Shown here piece after piece: positions 1 through 6,474 of a stretch of DNA of 9,188 bases. Position 1 is the first letter of the stretch; every line of letters starts with the position of its first letter. This stretch comes from Verrucomicrobiota bacterium (GTDB lineage: Bacteria; Verrucomicrobiota; Verrucomicrobiia; Opitutales; UBA953), in NCBI GenBank assembly GCA_005798925.1, contig SYID01000211.1, positions 1 through 9,188 on the forward strand, given 5' to 3'. Under the pieces are notes generated by a model. The model was not told the origin of the DNA. It did not search any database and saw only the letters and a program-made list of their open reading frames with translations. A program made the position numbers and the translations under genes.

Positions 1-606
1 CTCCCATTCGGCCTCGGTCGGCAACCGCTTGCCGGCCCACTTGGCGTATGCCTGGACGTCCTTGTAGGTGAGGCAGAGCACGGGATGGTCCCTCCGCTCC
101 TTGATCGAGGAGCCCGGGCCTTCCGGCTGACGCCAGTTGGCGCCGGCGGTGAATTTCCACCAGGGGAGGTCGGCGCCGCCGCATTGGAAGGGGTTCACGC
201 CGGAGACTTTCCTGAAGAGGAGGGCGCCGCCCTTGAGCATTTCCGGGGGGGCCTGGGGGAACTGCCGCGGGTCGAGGTCCTTCTCGGCGTCGGTGACGTA
301 TTGGGTCGCGTCGACGAAGGCCTGGAACTGGGCGTTGGTCACCTCGGTGACGTCCATCCAGAAGCCTTTGACGACGACGGCGTGGCCGGGCGCTTCCTCG
401 GCATGCTTCTCGTCGGCCTTGCTGGTGCCCATGGTGAACTCGCCGCCGGGAATCCAGACCATGCCGGCGGTGGAAGGACCGGCGGGACGGGGCGGCTCCG
501 TCTGGCGGACGGCCAGGACGACGAAGGGCGCGACCATCAGGAAGCCGGCGACGAGGATGATCCAGGCCTTGGCTTGCGACGAGGGACGAGGGGGGGCGGT
601 TTCCAT
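1..606 (-). CDS. Formylglycine-generating enzyme (SUMF1/FGE family), membrane-anchored, 3' end outside window
   Basis: Reading the minus strand from ATG at 606 gives 202 open codons up to the window edge, so the C-terminal part is missing. Residues 14-33 form one hydrophobic segment after a short, weakly basic N-terminus, which suggests a signal anchor and a periplasmic enzyme domain. The FGE-sulfatase domain starts at MVWIPGGEFTMG (residues 49-60). It continues with the TEVTNAQFQAFV segment, PWW near 148, GANWRQPEGP near 155-164 and WAGKRLPTEAEWE at 190-202. These follow human SUMF1 closely, so this is more likely a true FGE than a generic FGE-fold protein. FGE oxidises a cysteine in sulfatases to formylglycine. 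The catalytic cysteines lie in the missing C-terminal part, so activity cannot be judged. The gene is divergent from pyrE with 97 bp between them. The start is preceded by a C-rich leader without Shine-Dalgarno. Confidence 0.88.
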   Translation of the reverse strand, partial: METAPPRPSSQAKAWIILVAGFLMVAPFVVLAVRQTEPPRPAGPSTAGMVWIPGGEFTMGTSKADEKHAEEAPGHAVVVKGFWMDVTEVTNAQFQAFVDATQYVTDAEKDLDPRQFPQAPPEMLKGGALLFRKVSGVNPFQCGGADLPWWKFTAGANWRQPEGPGSSIKERRDHPVLCLTYKDVQAYAKWAGKRLPTEAEWE

Positions 607-654
607 GGGACGGGGCTCGGTTCTAAGCCTCCCGCGGAGGAGGGCGAACCTTTT

Positions 655-679
655 GCGAGGGGGCGATATCGCCTCGCCC
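655..679. promoter_or_regulatory. Palindrome in the divergent FGE-pyrE intergenic region, candidate operator
   Basis: The 97-bp gap between the two divergent starts (607-703) contains a perfect 12-base palindrome, GGCGATATCGCC, at 662-673. It overlaps a second inverted repeat, GCGAGG (655-660) with CCTCGC (672-677). A smaller hairpin, CCTCC-CGC-GGAGG, lies at 628-640. A perfect palindrome between divergent genes is a plausible regulator site, but no known box was recognised. I see no convincing -35/-10 pair here. Confidence 0.3.
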
Positions 680-703
680 AGCGGACCTATTTCACCTTAT
701 CCC

Positions 704-1282
704 ATGGACAGCATGAGCCCGACCCAAGACGAAGTCCTCCAGATTTTCCGCGACTCCAAGGCCCTCCTCACCGGGCACTTCGTCCTCCGGTCCGGCCTGC
801 ACAGCGGTCATTTCTTCCAGTGCGCCCAGGTCTGCCAGCACATGGACAAGGTCACCCGCCTCATCGAGCTGCTTCGTCCCAAGCTCGCGGCGCATCCTTG
901 CGACACCGTCCTCGCTCCGGCGATGGGCGGACTCGTGGTCGGGCAAGAGATCGCCCGGCAGCTCGGCGTGAGGTTCGTCTTCGCGGAAAAGGAGAACGAT
1001 AAGCTCGTGATGCGTCGTAATTTCACCTTCCGCCCGGGCGAGCGCGTGCTCGTCGCCGAAGACGTCGTCACCCGCGGCGGCCGAGCCCAGGAATGCCTCG
1101 ACATCCTCCGGGCCGCGGGCGCCACGCCGGTCGCCGTGGCGTCCTTGGTCGACCGCTCCGCCGGGCAGACCAAGTTCAGCGTGCCTTTCCTGGCCCTCTT
1201 GGAGCTGAATTTCCCCACGTACGCCGCGGACGCCGTCCCCGCCGAATTGGCGAAGCTGCCGGCGACCAAGCCAGGTTCCTGA
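704..1282 (+). CDS. pyrE: Orotate phosphoribosyltransferase
   Basis: This 192-residue protein is of normal PyrE length. PyrE transfers the phosphoribosyl group of PRPP to orotate to make orotidine 5'-monophosphate, the fifth step of pyrimidine synthesis, in the cytosol. The N-terminal segment GHFVLRSGLHSGHFFQCAQV (about residues 25-44) matches the family opening. LAPAMGGLVVGQEIARQLG provides the typical middle block. The PRPP-binding loop is VLVAEDVVTRGG at 115-126, with the acidic pair E119-D120. The usual T-T-G-G-S ending reads T-R-G-G-R here. I chose ATG 704 because family homology begins just after it; ATG 713 is a close alternative, and the frame stays open far upstream only because it is antisense to the FGE gene. 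The leader is pyrimidine-rich with no Shine-Dalgarno. Confidence 0.92.
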   Translation: MDSMSPTQDEVLQIFRDSKALLTGHFVLRSGLHSGHFFQCAQVCQHMDKVTRLIELLRPKLAAHPCDTVLAPAMGGLVVGQEIARQLGVRFVFAEKENDKLVMRRNFTFRPGERVLVAEDVVTRGGRAQECLDILRAAGATPVAVASLVDRSAGQTKFSVPFLALLELNFPTYAADAVPAELAKLPATKPGS

Positions 1283-1339
1283 TGCCGGACGGGCAGGGGA
1301 GGGGTGGGGCTTGAAATGCCCGGTTTGAGCACCCGGATT

Positions 1340-1360
1340 GCCTTGTGCCTTGCGCCTTGG
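1340..1360. repeat. Three tandem heptamers GCCTTGN between pyrE and yidC
   Basis: The 112-bp pyrE-yidC spacer (1283-1394) contains GCCTTGT, GCCTTGC and GCCTTGG in direct succession. Next to them is a GGCGGGCACGCCCC tract. Nothing else in this spacer is clearly a promoter or terminator. It may be a piece of a dispersed intergenic repeat of the genome, but only one copy is visible. Confidence 0.5.
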
Positions 1361-1394
1361 CGGGCACGCCCCTACGCCAAACCCTCTCTTTTCC

Positions 1395-3155
1395 ATGGAT
1401 CGCAAGAACTTCCTTCTCGGCATGGGCTGCATCGTGGCCGCCTTCGCCGTCTTCTTCCTCACCAAACCGGCTCCGGCGCCCGTCGCCGCCTCCCCGGCCT
1501 CGGCTCCGGCTCCGGCGCCCCTGCCTGTCCTGACGGCCAAGCCGGCGACCGTGCTGCCCGCTTCGGCGCAGTCGGCCAAGCCCGTCGACCGGGCCGACGC
1601 CAAGTTCTTCGTCCTGGAAAGCGATCACCTCAGGCTCACGCTCACCAGCCGTGGCGGCGCGATCGCCCGGATCGAGCTCAAGAAGGAGTTCGCCGACGTC
1701 GCCAAGAAGGATGTCGTCGTCTTCAACGCGGGCAACGACGAGGCGGCCCTCGCCCTCGCGGTGAAGAACCCTTTGAGCGGCAAGCTCGAGTCCGTGCTCT
1801 CCGAATTCGTCGTCCTGCCGGGCGCTTCGACGGATAAGCTCACGCTGGCCGGCGCGCTCGCCGACGGCACCCGGATCGAACGCGTCTTCTCGCTCGGCAC
1901 GGTCAAGGCCGCCGACGCCGTCGAGCCGTATGCGCTCGGCTTCTCGACCAAGATCATTCCTCCGCCCGGCAAGCCGGCGGCTTCCGTCTGGGTCTCCACC
2001 GGCTGCTGGCAGCCGACCGAAGGCGATTCCGCCAACCAATTCCTGTCCGTGCTCGCTTACGACGGCGAAGACCTGACCCGCGTCGGCCTCGATGTCTTCA
2101 CGGACTCCAGCGGCTTCTTCGGTCTCGGCGCCCACAAGGCCCAGGCCGACCACGCCGTGGCGTCCGTCGCCAAGCCGCTGCTCTGGGTGGCCTCGGGCAA
2201 CCAGTTCTTCGCCTCCATCGTGCGCCCCGCCGACGCCGCCGCCCGCGGCGCCCGCACCGAGGTCATGGTCCTTCCCGTGGCCTTGGAGCACGGCAAGCGC
2301 GGCCTGCAGGCTTTCGCCTCCTGGGAGTCCGTCCCCGCCGCCGACCTTTCCCGCACGCTTACGGGCGAGTTCTTCGTCGGCCCCAAGGAATACGCCCGCG
2401 TCGCCGCCCTGCCGGACGGCCAGGTCGCCGTGCTGCAGTTCTCGAAGCTCCTCGGCTTCATCTCCTTCGGCGCCATCTGCAAGCTGCTCCTCGCCATCCT
2501 GGGCGGCGTGCACTGGCTGCTCGAGTGGAGCGGCGCGTGGTCGTGGGGTTGGGCCATCGTGCTGCTGACCTGCCTGATCAAGGTCGTCACCTGGCCGCTG
2601 ACTTCGATCCAGATGAAGGCGGCGAAGAAGATGCAGAAGTTCGCCAAGCCGATGCAGGACATCCGCGAGAAGCACAAGGACAACCCGGAGAAGATGCAGA
2701 AGGAGCTCATGAAGCTCTACACCGAGAACAAGATCAACCCGTTCGCCGGCTGCCTGCCCATCCTCATCCAGATGCCGATCTTCTTCGGCCTCTACACGGC
2801 GTTCCAGACCACGGTCGAGCTCCGCCTCCATTCCTTCCTGTGGATCGCCGACCTCTCGGCGCCGGACACGGTCTTCCAGGTCGGCGGTTTCCCGGTGAAC
2901 GTGCTGCCGATCCTGATGGGCCTGACCATGTGGCAGTCGATGCGCATGACCCCGCAGCCTTCCGCGGACAGCTCGCAGAAGACCATCTTCCTGATGATGA
3001 CCCTGCTTTTCCCGGTCATCTGCTACCCGATGCCCGCCGCCCTGACGCTCTACATGACGGTCCAGAACCTGTTGACCATCCTGCAGACATGGCTTACCAA
3101 GGACGAACCGGAGGTCGAAGTGATCGCTCCGGTCACGAAGAAGGCCAAAGGCTGA
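1395..3155 (+). CDS. yidC: Membrane protein insertase YidC (YidC/Oxa1/Alb3 family)
   Basis: The 586-residue protein has the full Gram-negative YidC layout. An N-terminal membrane segment lies at about 7-22. An Ala/Pro-rich linker extends to about 55, and a large periplasmic beta domain to about 340. The C-terminal Oxa1-type insertase core covers about 355-570. The most conserved block, NPFAGCLPILIQMPIFFGLY, is at 448-467, after a basic cytoplasmic coiled hairpin (MKAAKKMQKF and following). Later membrane segments lie near 502-518 and 533-569, and the tail is Lys-rich. YidC inserts and folds inner-membrane proteins alone or with SecYEG. The hydrophilic-groove arginine of E. coli YidC (R366) aligns by eye with K396 in LIKVVTWPLT, which keeps the positive charge. 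The ATG at 1395 puts the hydrophobic segment at the N-terminus. Earlier in-frame starts would add a non-conserved extension. yebC follows after 18 bp, so the two are probably co-transcribed. Confidence 0.95.
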   Translation: MDRKNFLLGMGCIVAAFAVFFLTKPAPAPVAASPASAPAPAPLPVLTAKPATVLPASAQSAKPVDRADAKFFVLESDHLRLTLTSRGGAIARIELKKEFADVAKKDVVVFNAGNDEAALALAVKNPLSGKLESVLSEFVVLPGASTDKLTLAGALADGTRIERVFSLGTVKAADAVEPYALGFSTKIIPPPGKPAASVWVSTGCWQPTEGDSANQFLSVLAYDGEDLTRVGLDVFTDSSGFFGLGAHKAQADHAVASVAKPLLWVASGNQFFASIVRPADAAARGARTEVMVLPVALEHGKRGLQAFASWESVPAADLSRTLTGEFFVGPKEYARVAALPDGQVAVLQFSKLLGFISFGAICKLLLAILGGVHWLLEWSGAWSWGWAIVLLTCLIKVVTWPLTSIQMKAAKKMQKFAKPMQDIREKHKDNPEKMQKELMKLYTENKINPFAGCLPILIQMPIFFGLYTAFQTTVELRLHSFLWIADLSAPDTVFQVGGFPVNVLPILMGLTMWQSMRMTPQPSADSSQKTIFLMMTLLFPVICYPMPAALTLYMTVQNLLTILQTWLTKDEPEVEVIAPVTKKAKG

Positions 3156-3173
3156 TTTTCAACCCCATCCCCC

Positions 3174-3914
3174 ATGTCTGGTCATAGCAAATGGCACACG
3201 ACCAAGCGGCATAAGGCCGTCATCGACGCCAAACGCGGCAAGATCTTCTCCGTCCTCGCGAAGGAGATCACCCTCGCGGCCCGCGCCGGCGGAGGCAACC
3301 CCGAGTCCAATGCGCGCCTGCGCACGCTGATGGACAAGGCCCGCGCGGCCAACATGCCCTCGGACAACATCAAGCGCGCGGTGCAGAAGGGCACCGGCGA
3401 GATCCCCGGGGTGACCTACGAGGAGATCGTCTACGAGGGCTACGCACCCGGCGGCGTCGGCCTCATCGTCGAGGTCACGACCGACAACAAGAACCGCGCC
3501 GCGGCCGAAGTCCGCCAGGCTTTCAACGACAACGGAGGCAACATGGCCCAGACGGGCGCGGTCTCCCACAGTTTCCAGAAGAAGGGCCAGTTCCTCATCG
3601 GCGCCGCCCAGATCGGCGAAGACGCCCTGATGGAGCTTGTCCTCGAGGCCGGCGCCGAAGACGTGGTCAACCACGGCGACCACTTCGAGGTGCTTTCCCC
3701 GATCGCGGCCTTCGACGCCGTCTCCAAGGCCTTGCAGGAGAAATCCATCAAGCCGGAGTCCGCCGAACTGGCTTATATCTCGAGCATCCCGGTCCCCGTG
3801 GGCGACGCCGCCGTGGCCAAGCAGGTCCTGGAACTCATCGACGCCCTTGAAGCCTTGGACGACGTGAAGGCCGTCCATGGCAACCAGGAGATCGACGAGA
3901 AGCTGATGTCCTGA
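3174..3914 (+). CDS. yebC: YebC/PmpR (TACO1) family protein
   Basis: The 246-residue protein has normal family length and the hallmark start MSGHSKWHTTKRHKAVIDAK. It continues with GGNPESNARLR, the NMPSDNIKRAVQKGTGE block, YEGYAPGGVGLIVEVTTDN, and FNDNGGNMAQTGAVSHSF near the middle. The family has long been annotated as a transcriptional regulator. Its mitochondrial relative TACO1 and recent bacterial work point to a role on the ribosome, relieving stalls at proline stretches. Both views come from the literature and cannot be decided from sequence. It follows yidC by 18 bp, a likely operon. The leader (…CCCCATCCCCC) is nearly pure pyrimidine without Shine-Dalgarno. Confidence 0.95.
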   Translation: MSGHSKWHTTKRHKAVIDAKRGKIFSVLAKEITLAARAGGGNPESNARLRTLMDKARAANMPSDNIKRAVQKGTGEIPGVTYEEIVYEGYAPGGVGLIVEVTTDNKNRAAAEVRQAFNDNGGNMAQTGAVSHSFQKKGQFLIGAAQIGEDALMELVLEAGAEDVVNHGDHFEVLSPIAAFDAVSKALQEKSIKPESAELAYISSIPVPVGDAAVAKQVLELIDALEALDDVKAVHGNQEIDEKLMS

Positions 3915-3967
3915 GGACGCCGCGCTTTACGGCTTCACTGTCCGGTCTCGCCGGGTAGTGTCGTCGC

Positions 3968-4465
3968 GTGTCCGCTTCCCGTCGTCCTCAGCCTGGCAGT
4001 ATCTCTTCCGGGGTCCGGACGGCGGCGCGCGCCGTCATCCTGCGCGGAGCGGACATCCTCGCGGTGCGCATCCGCACCGAGGAAGGAGAGTTCCTGGTGC
4101 TGCCGGGCGGCGGGCAGAACCACGGCGAGACCTTGCGGGATACCGTGCGCCGCGAGGTCCTCGAGGAACTCGGCCTCAAGGTCGTCCCGCAAGGCCTGCT
4201 GTATCTCCGCGAGTATGTCGGCAAGAACCATGCCATGCATCGCATCCACGGCCACTTCCATCAGGTCGAGGCGGTCTTCCATTGCCTGTGCGATGATCTG
4301 ACGCCCATCGGGGAGGGGAGGGAGCGCGACCGCCGCCAGGTGGGCTTCGAGTGGCTGCCGCTGGCTCGTCTGGCGGATTACCCCCTTTCTCCCAAGGGCT
4401 TGGGCGAGGTCATCGCCAAGGCCTTGCGGGACGGTTCGGCCACCTATCTCGGGGACGTGCATTGA
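3968..4465 (+). CDS. NUDIX hydrolase, GTG start
   Basis: The 165-residue protein has a complete NUDIX box G-x5-E-x7-R-E-U-x-E-E-x-G-U, running from GGQNHGE to REVLEELGL at about residues 49-71. This box binds metal and catalyses hydrolysis of a nucleoside diphosphate linked to another moiety. AVILRGADILAVRIRTEEGE in front forms the usual first strands, and FEWLPLARL after it is a typical NUDIX closing block. The substrate cannot be told. GTG 3968 is the only usual start codon between the in-frame TAG at 3956-3958 and the conserved fold. It begins 53 bp after yebC on the same strand and may share its transcript. Confidence 0.87.
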   Translation: MSASRRPQPGSISSGVRTAARAVILRGADILAVRIRTEEGEFLVLPGGGQNHGETLRDTVRREVLEELGLKVVPQGLLYLREYVGKNHAMHRIHGHFHQVEAVFHCLCDDLTPIGEGRERDRRQVGFEWLPLARLADYPLSPKGLGEVIAKALRDGSATYLGDVH

Positions 4466-4474
4466 AGGCTTGCC

Positions 4475-4499
4475 AGCGGACGATCCGCTCCCTTTGTTC
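4475..4499 (+). terminator. Weak intrinsic terminator candidate after the NUDIX gene
   Basis: A perfect 6-bp stem, AGCGGA (4475-4480) with TCCGCT (4484-4489), closes a 3-base loop 9 bases after the NUDIX stop. It is followed by CCCTTTGTT rather than a clean T run. It may end the yidC-yebC-NUDIX transcript before the tRNA gene. Confidence 0.35.
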
Positions 4500-4514
4500 C
4501 CCTTCCTCTTTCTT

Positions 4515-4591
4515 GGGGGTATAGCTCAGTTGGTTAGAGCGCCTGATTGACATTCAGGAGGTCGATGGTTCAAGTCCATCTACTCCCACCA
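4515..4591 (+). tRNA. tRNA-Val, anticodon GAC, CCA encoded
   Basis: All cloverleaf parts can be paired. The acceptor GGGGGTA (4515-4521) pairs with TACTCCC (4581-4587), with one G-T pair. The D stem is GCTC/GAGC. The anticodon stem is CCTGA/TCAGG with loop TTGACAT, giving anticodon GAC at 4549-4551, which reads the valine codon GUC. The T stem is GATGG/CCATC around TTCAAGT. A73 is followed by a genomically encoded CCA. GUC is the kind of C-ending codon that the left-hand genes use heavily. Confidence 0.96.
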
Positions 4592-4597
4592 CTTCGA

Positions 4598-4636
4598 AGC
4601 CCCGGCCTGGCCAACCCAGCCGGGGCTCTTGTTTTT
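4598..4636 (+). terminator. Intrinsic terminator of tRNA-Val
   Basis: A perfect 9-bp stem, AGCCCCGGC (4598-4606) with GCCGGGGCT (4619-4627), has a 12-base loop and is followed by CTTGTTTTT. It starts 6 bases after the CCA end, as expected for a single tRNA transcript unit. Confidence 0.85.
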
Positions 4637-4731
4637 CGGGGCGGCCGCGGCGGCATCCGTCGGGGGCGTCACCTTTTTTCTCGCTCATCCCCGTCCCTTG
4701 TCCCTACCCCTATGGGACTTCATTTTCCATC

Positions 4732-6066
4732 ATGAGCAGCACCCAAATCGTCGATATCAAAGCCCGCGAGATCCTCGACTCCCGCGGCAATCCCACCATC
4801 GAAGTCGATGTCGTCCTCGCCTCCGGCGTGCGCGGCCGCGCGGCCGTCCCGTCCGGCGCCTCGACCGGCACCTACGAGGCCCATGAGCTGCGCGACGCCG
4901 ACGTGAGCGCCAAGGCCTTCGGCAAAGGCGTCGACCCGAAGAAGCGCTACAACGGCAAGGGCGTGCTCAAGGCCGTCGAGAACGTGAACGAAGCCATCGC
5001 CTCCCTCCTCGTCGGTCACGACGCGCAGGACCAGATCGGCATCGACACCGCGATGATCGGCCTCGATGGCACGAAGAACAAGAGCAAGCTCGGCGCCAAC
5101 GCCATCCTCGGCGTCTCGATGGCCGCCGCCCACGCCTCCGCGGCCGCCCTCGGCCAGCCCCTCTACCGCTACATCGGCGGCCCGAACGCCAAGGTCCTCC
5201 CGATCCCGCTCATGAACATCATGAACGGCGGCGCCCACTCCGACGCCCCGGTCGACATCCAGGAATTCATGGTGGTGCCCTCCGGCGCCAAGTCCTTCAG
5301 CGAAGCCCTCCGCATGGGCACCGAGATCTTCCACGCCCTCAAGAAGGTGCTGAAGGCCCAGGGTCTCTCCACCTCCGTCGGCGACGAAGGCGGTTTCGCC
5401 CCGAAGGTCGCCTCCAACGAGGCCGCCCTCGAAGCCATCTCGGCGGCCGTCAAGGCCTCCGGTTACAAGCTCGGCAAGGAAGTCTTCCTCGCCCTCGACG
5501 TCGCCGCTTCCGAGTTCTTCGACGAGAAGACCGGCAAGTACACCTTCCACAAGTCCGACAAGTCCCAGCGCAAGTCGGCGGAGATGGTGAAGTTCTACCA
5601 GGACCTCCAGAAGCGCTACCCGATCGTCTCGATCGAAGACGGCTTCTCCGAGGCCGATTGGAAGGGTTGGAAGTCCGCCACCGACGCCATGGGCGCCAAC
5701 ACCCAGCTGGTCGGTGATGACCTCTTCGTCACCAACACCGAGTTCCTCTCCCGCGGCATCAAGACCGAAACCGCCAACTCGATCCTCGTGAAGGTGAACC
5801 AAATCGGGTCCCTCACCGAGACCTTCGACGCCGTCGCCATGGCCCAGCGCGCCGGTTACTCCGCCATCATCTCGCACCGCTCGGGTGAGACGGAAGACGC
5901 CACCATCGCGGACATCGCCGTCGGCCTCAACGCCGGCCAGATCAAGACCGGCTCCCTCTGCCGCTCTGACCGCGTGGCTAAATACAACCAGCTCCTGCGC
6001 ATCGAGGAAGATCTCGGTGACGTGGTGAGCTATCCCGGACGCGACGCGTTCTACAACCTGCGCTGA
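4732..6066 (+). CDS. eno: Enolase (phosphopyruvate hydratase), apparently mosaic at its 3' end
   Basis: Enolase converts 2-phosphoglycerate to phosphoenolpyruvate in glycolysis. The reading frame gives 444 residues, slightly longer than the usual 425-435. The residues matching E. coli E167, E208, K341, H369 and K392 are present as E178, E219, K354, H382 and K405. The metal-ligand contexts ALDVAASEF, SIEDG and GDDLF are also present. About 10 extra residues (around AFGKGVDPKK) follow ELRDAD near residue 55. Codons are overwhelmingly C-ending up to about 5940. From about 5965 codons such as TCT, GCT, AAA and GTG appear, and the protein ends SYPGRDAFYNLR, typical of betaproteobacterial enolases and unlike the rest. 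The start has no Shine-Dalgarno (TTTTCCATC-ATG). The spacer from the tRNA terminator to the start (4637-4731) shows no promoter I can support. Confidence 0.95.
   Translation: MSSTQIVDIKAREILDSRGNPTIEVDVVLASGVRGRAAVPSGASTGTYEAHELRDADVSAKAFGKGVDPKKRYNGKGVLKAVENVNEAIASLLVGHDAQDQIGIDTAMIGLDGTKNKSKLGANAILGVSMAAAHASAAALGQPLYRYIGGPNAKVLPIPLMNIMNGGAHSDAPVDIQEFMVVPSGAKSFSEALRMGTEIFHALKKVLKAQGLSTSVGDEGGFAPKVASNEAALEAISAAVKASGYKLGKEVFLALDVAASEFFDEKTGKYTFHKSDKSQRKSAEMVKFYQDLQKRYPIVSIEDGFSEADWKGWKSATDAMGANTQLVGDDLFVTNTEFLSRGIKTETANSILVKVNQIGSLTETFDAVAMAQRAGYSAIISHRSGETEDATIADIAVGLNAGQIKTGSLCRSDRVAKYNQLLRIEEDLGDVVSYPGRDAFYNLR
5940..6066. other. eno: Probable junction between two genomes within eno
   Basis: Within this stretch the gene passes from the C-ending codon style of the left half to mixed codons, and from a non-proteobacterial enolase to the betaproteobacterial ending FYNLR. 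The protein here (GQIKTGS, then RSDRVAKYNQLLRIEEDLG) is among the most conserved in all enolases, so two unrelated genomes could share a near-identical stretch of DNA where reads or recombination could join. The exact base cannot be fixed by eye. The genes on either side agree with the split. Confidence 0.6.
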
Positions 6067-6088
6067 TCCCGCCGGAGCCCGCCTCGCA

Positions 6089-6403
6089 ATGAGCCGCGCC
6101 CTCACCCTGGTGTTTGCAGGGCTCCTGGTTCTGATTCAGTATCCCCTGTGGTTCGGCAAAGGCGGCTGGGTGCGCGCCTGGGACCTGGACCGGCAGGTGG
6201 TGGCACAAAAGAAAACCAATGACGATCTCAAGCGCCGCAACAGCGGCCTGGAAGCTGAAGTCAAGGACCTGAAGAACGGCCTGGAAGCCATTGAAGAGCG
6301 TGCGCGCTTCGAGTTGGGCATGGTCAAGGACAACGAGGTGTTCTTCCAGGTGCTGGAGTCGGCACCGCAGTCTGCCGCGACGAAGCCACCCGCTGCCAAA
6401 TAG
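6089..6403 (+). CDS. ftsB: Cell division protein FtsB (DivIC/FtsB septum formation initiator family)
   Basis: This small bitopic protein of 104 residues has a short N-terminus, one membrane segment (about 5-21), then a coiled coil (about 33-75) with VVAQKKTNDDLKRRNSGLEA and EVKDLKNGLEAIEERARFEL. It ends with the family's E-x-F-F-Q element (EVFFQV) and an Ala/Pro tail. FtsB joins FtsQ and FtsL in the divisome and helps activate septal wall synthesis in the periplasm. IQYPLWFGKGGW after the membrane segment is typical of betaproteobacterial FtsB. It lies 22 bp after eno, the usual eno-ftsB order of that class. A GGAG at 6074-6077 lies 11 bases before the ATG, unlike the leaders of the left-hand genes. 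Confidence 0.92.
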   Translation: MSRALTLVFAGLLVLIQYPLWFGKGGWVRAWDLDRQVVAQKKTNDDLKRRNSGLEAEVKDLKNGLEAIEERARFELGMVKDNEVFFQVLESAPQSAATKPPAAK

Positions 6404-6474
6404 TGAAGGGGGCGGTCGCTGGCTTGCCGCTTCAAAGGGGCCCGGTGTGCCGTGGTGTCGGTTTGGCCGACCGG

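Noticed and set aside
137..703. Upstream extension of pyrE in the same frame
   Set aside because: The frame is open only because it is antisense to FGE. PyrE homology begins just after ATG 704 and the total would be twice the family length.
85..1002. Plus-strand open frame at the left edge
   Set aside because: Antisense to the FGE gene and then out of frame with pyrE; composition is that of a shadow frame.
1176..2831. Long open frame on the minus strand (551 codons) across yidC
   Set aside because: It is antisense to yidC, which has full family homology. The translation is rich in Gly, Arg, Asp and Glu with no recognisable domain, as expected from the complement of GC-rich C-ending codons.
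4720..6105. Long open frame on the minus strand (461 codons) across eno
   Set aside because: Antisense shadow of eno with low-complexity Gly/Val/Asp-rich translation. It crosses the proposed junction without any conserved feature.
6404..6474. Terminator between convergent ftsB and the Bug gene
   Set aside because: Only a 5-bp stem (GTCGG/CCGAC) without a T run was found, too weak to report as a terminator.
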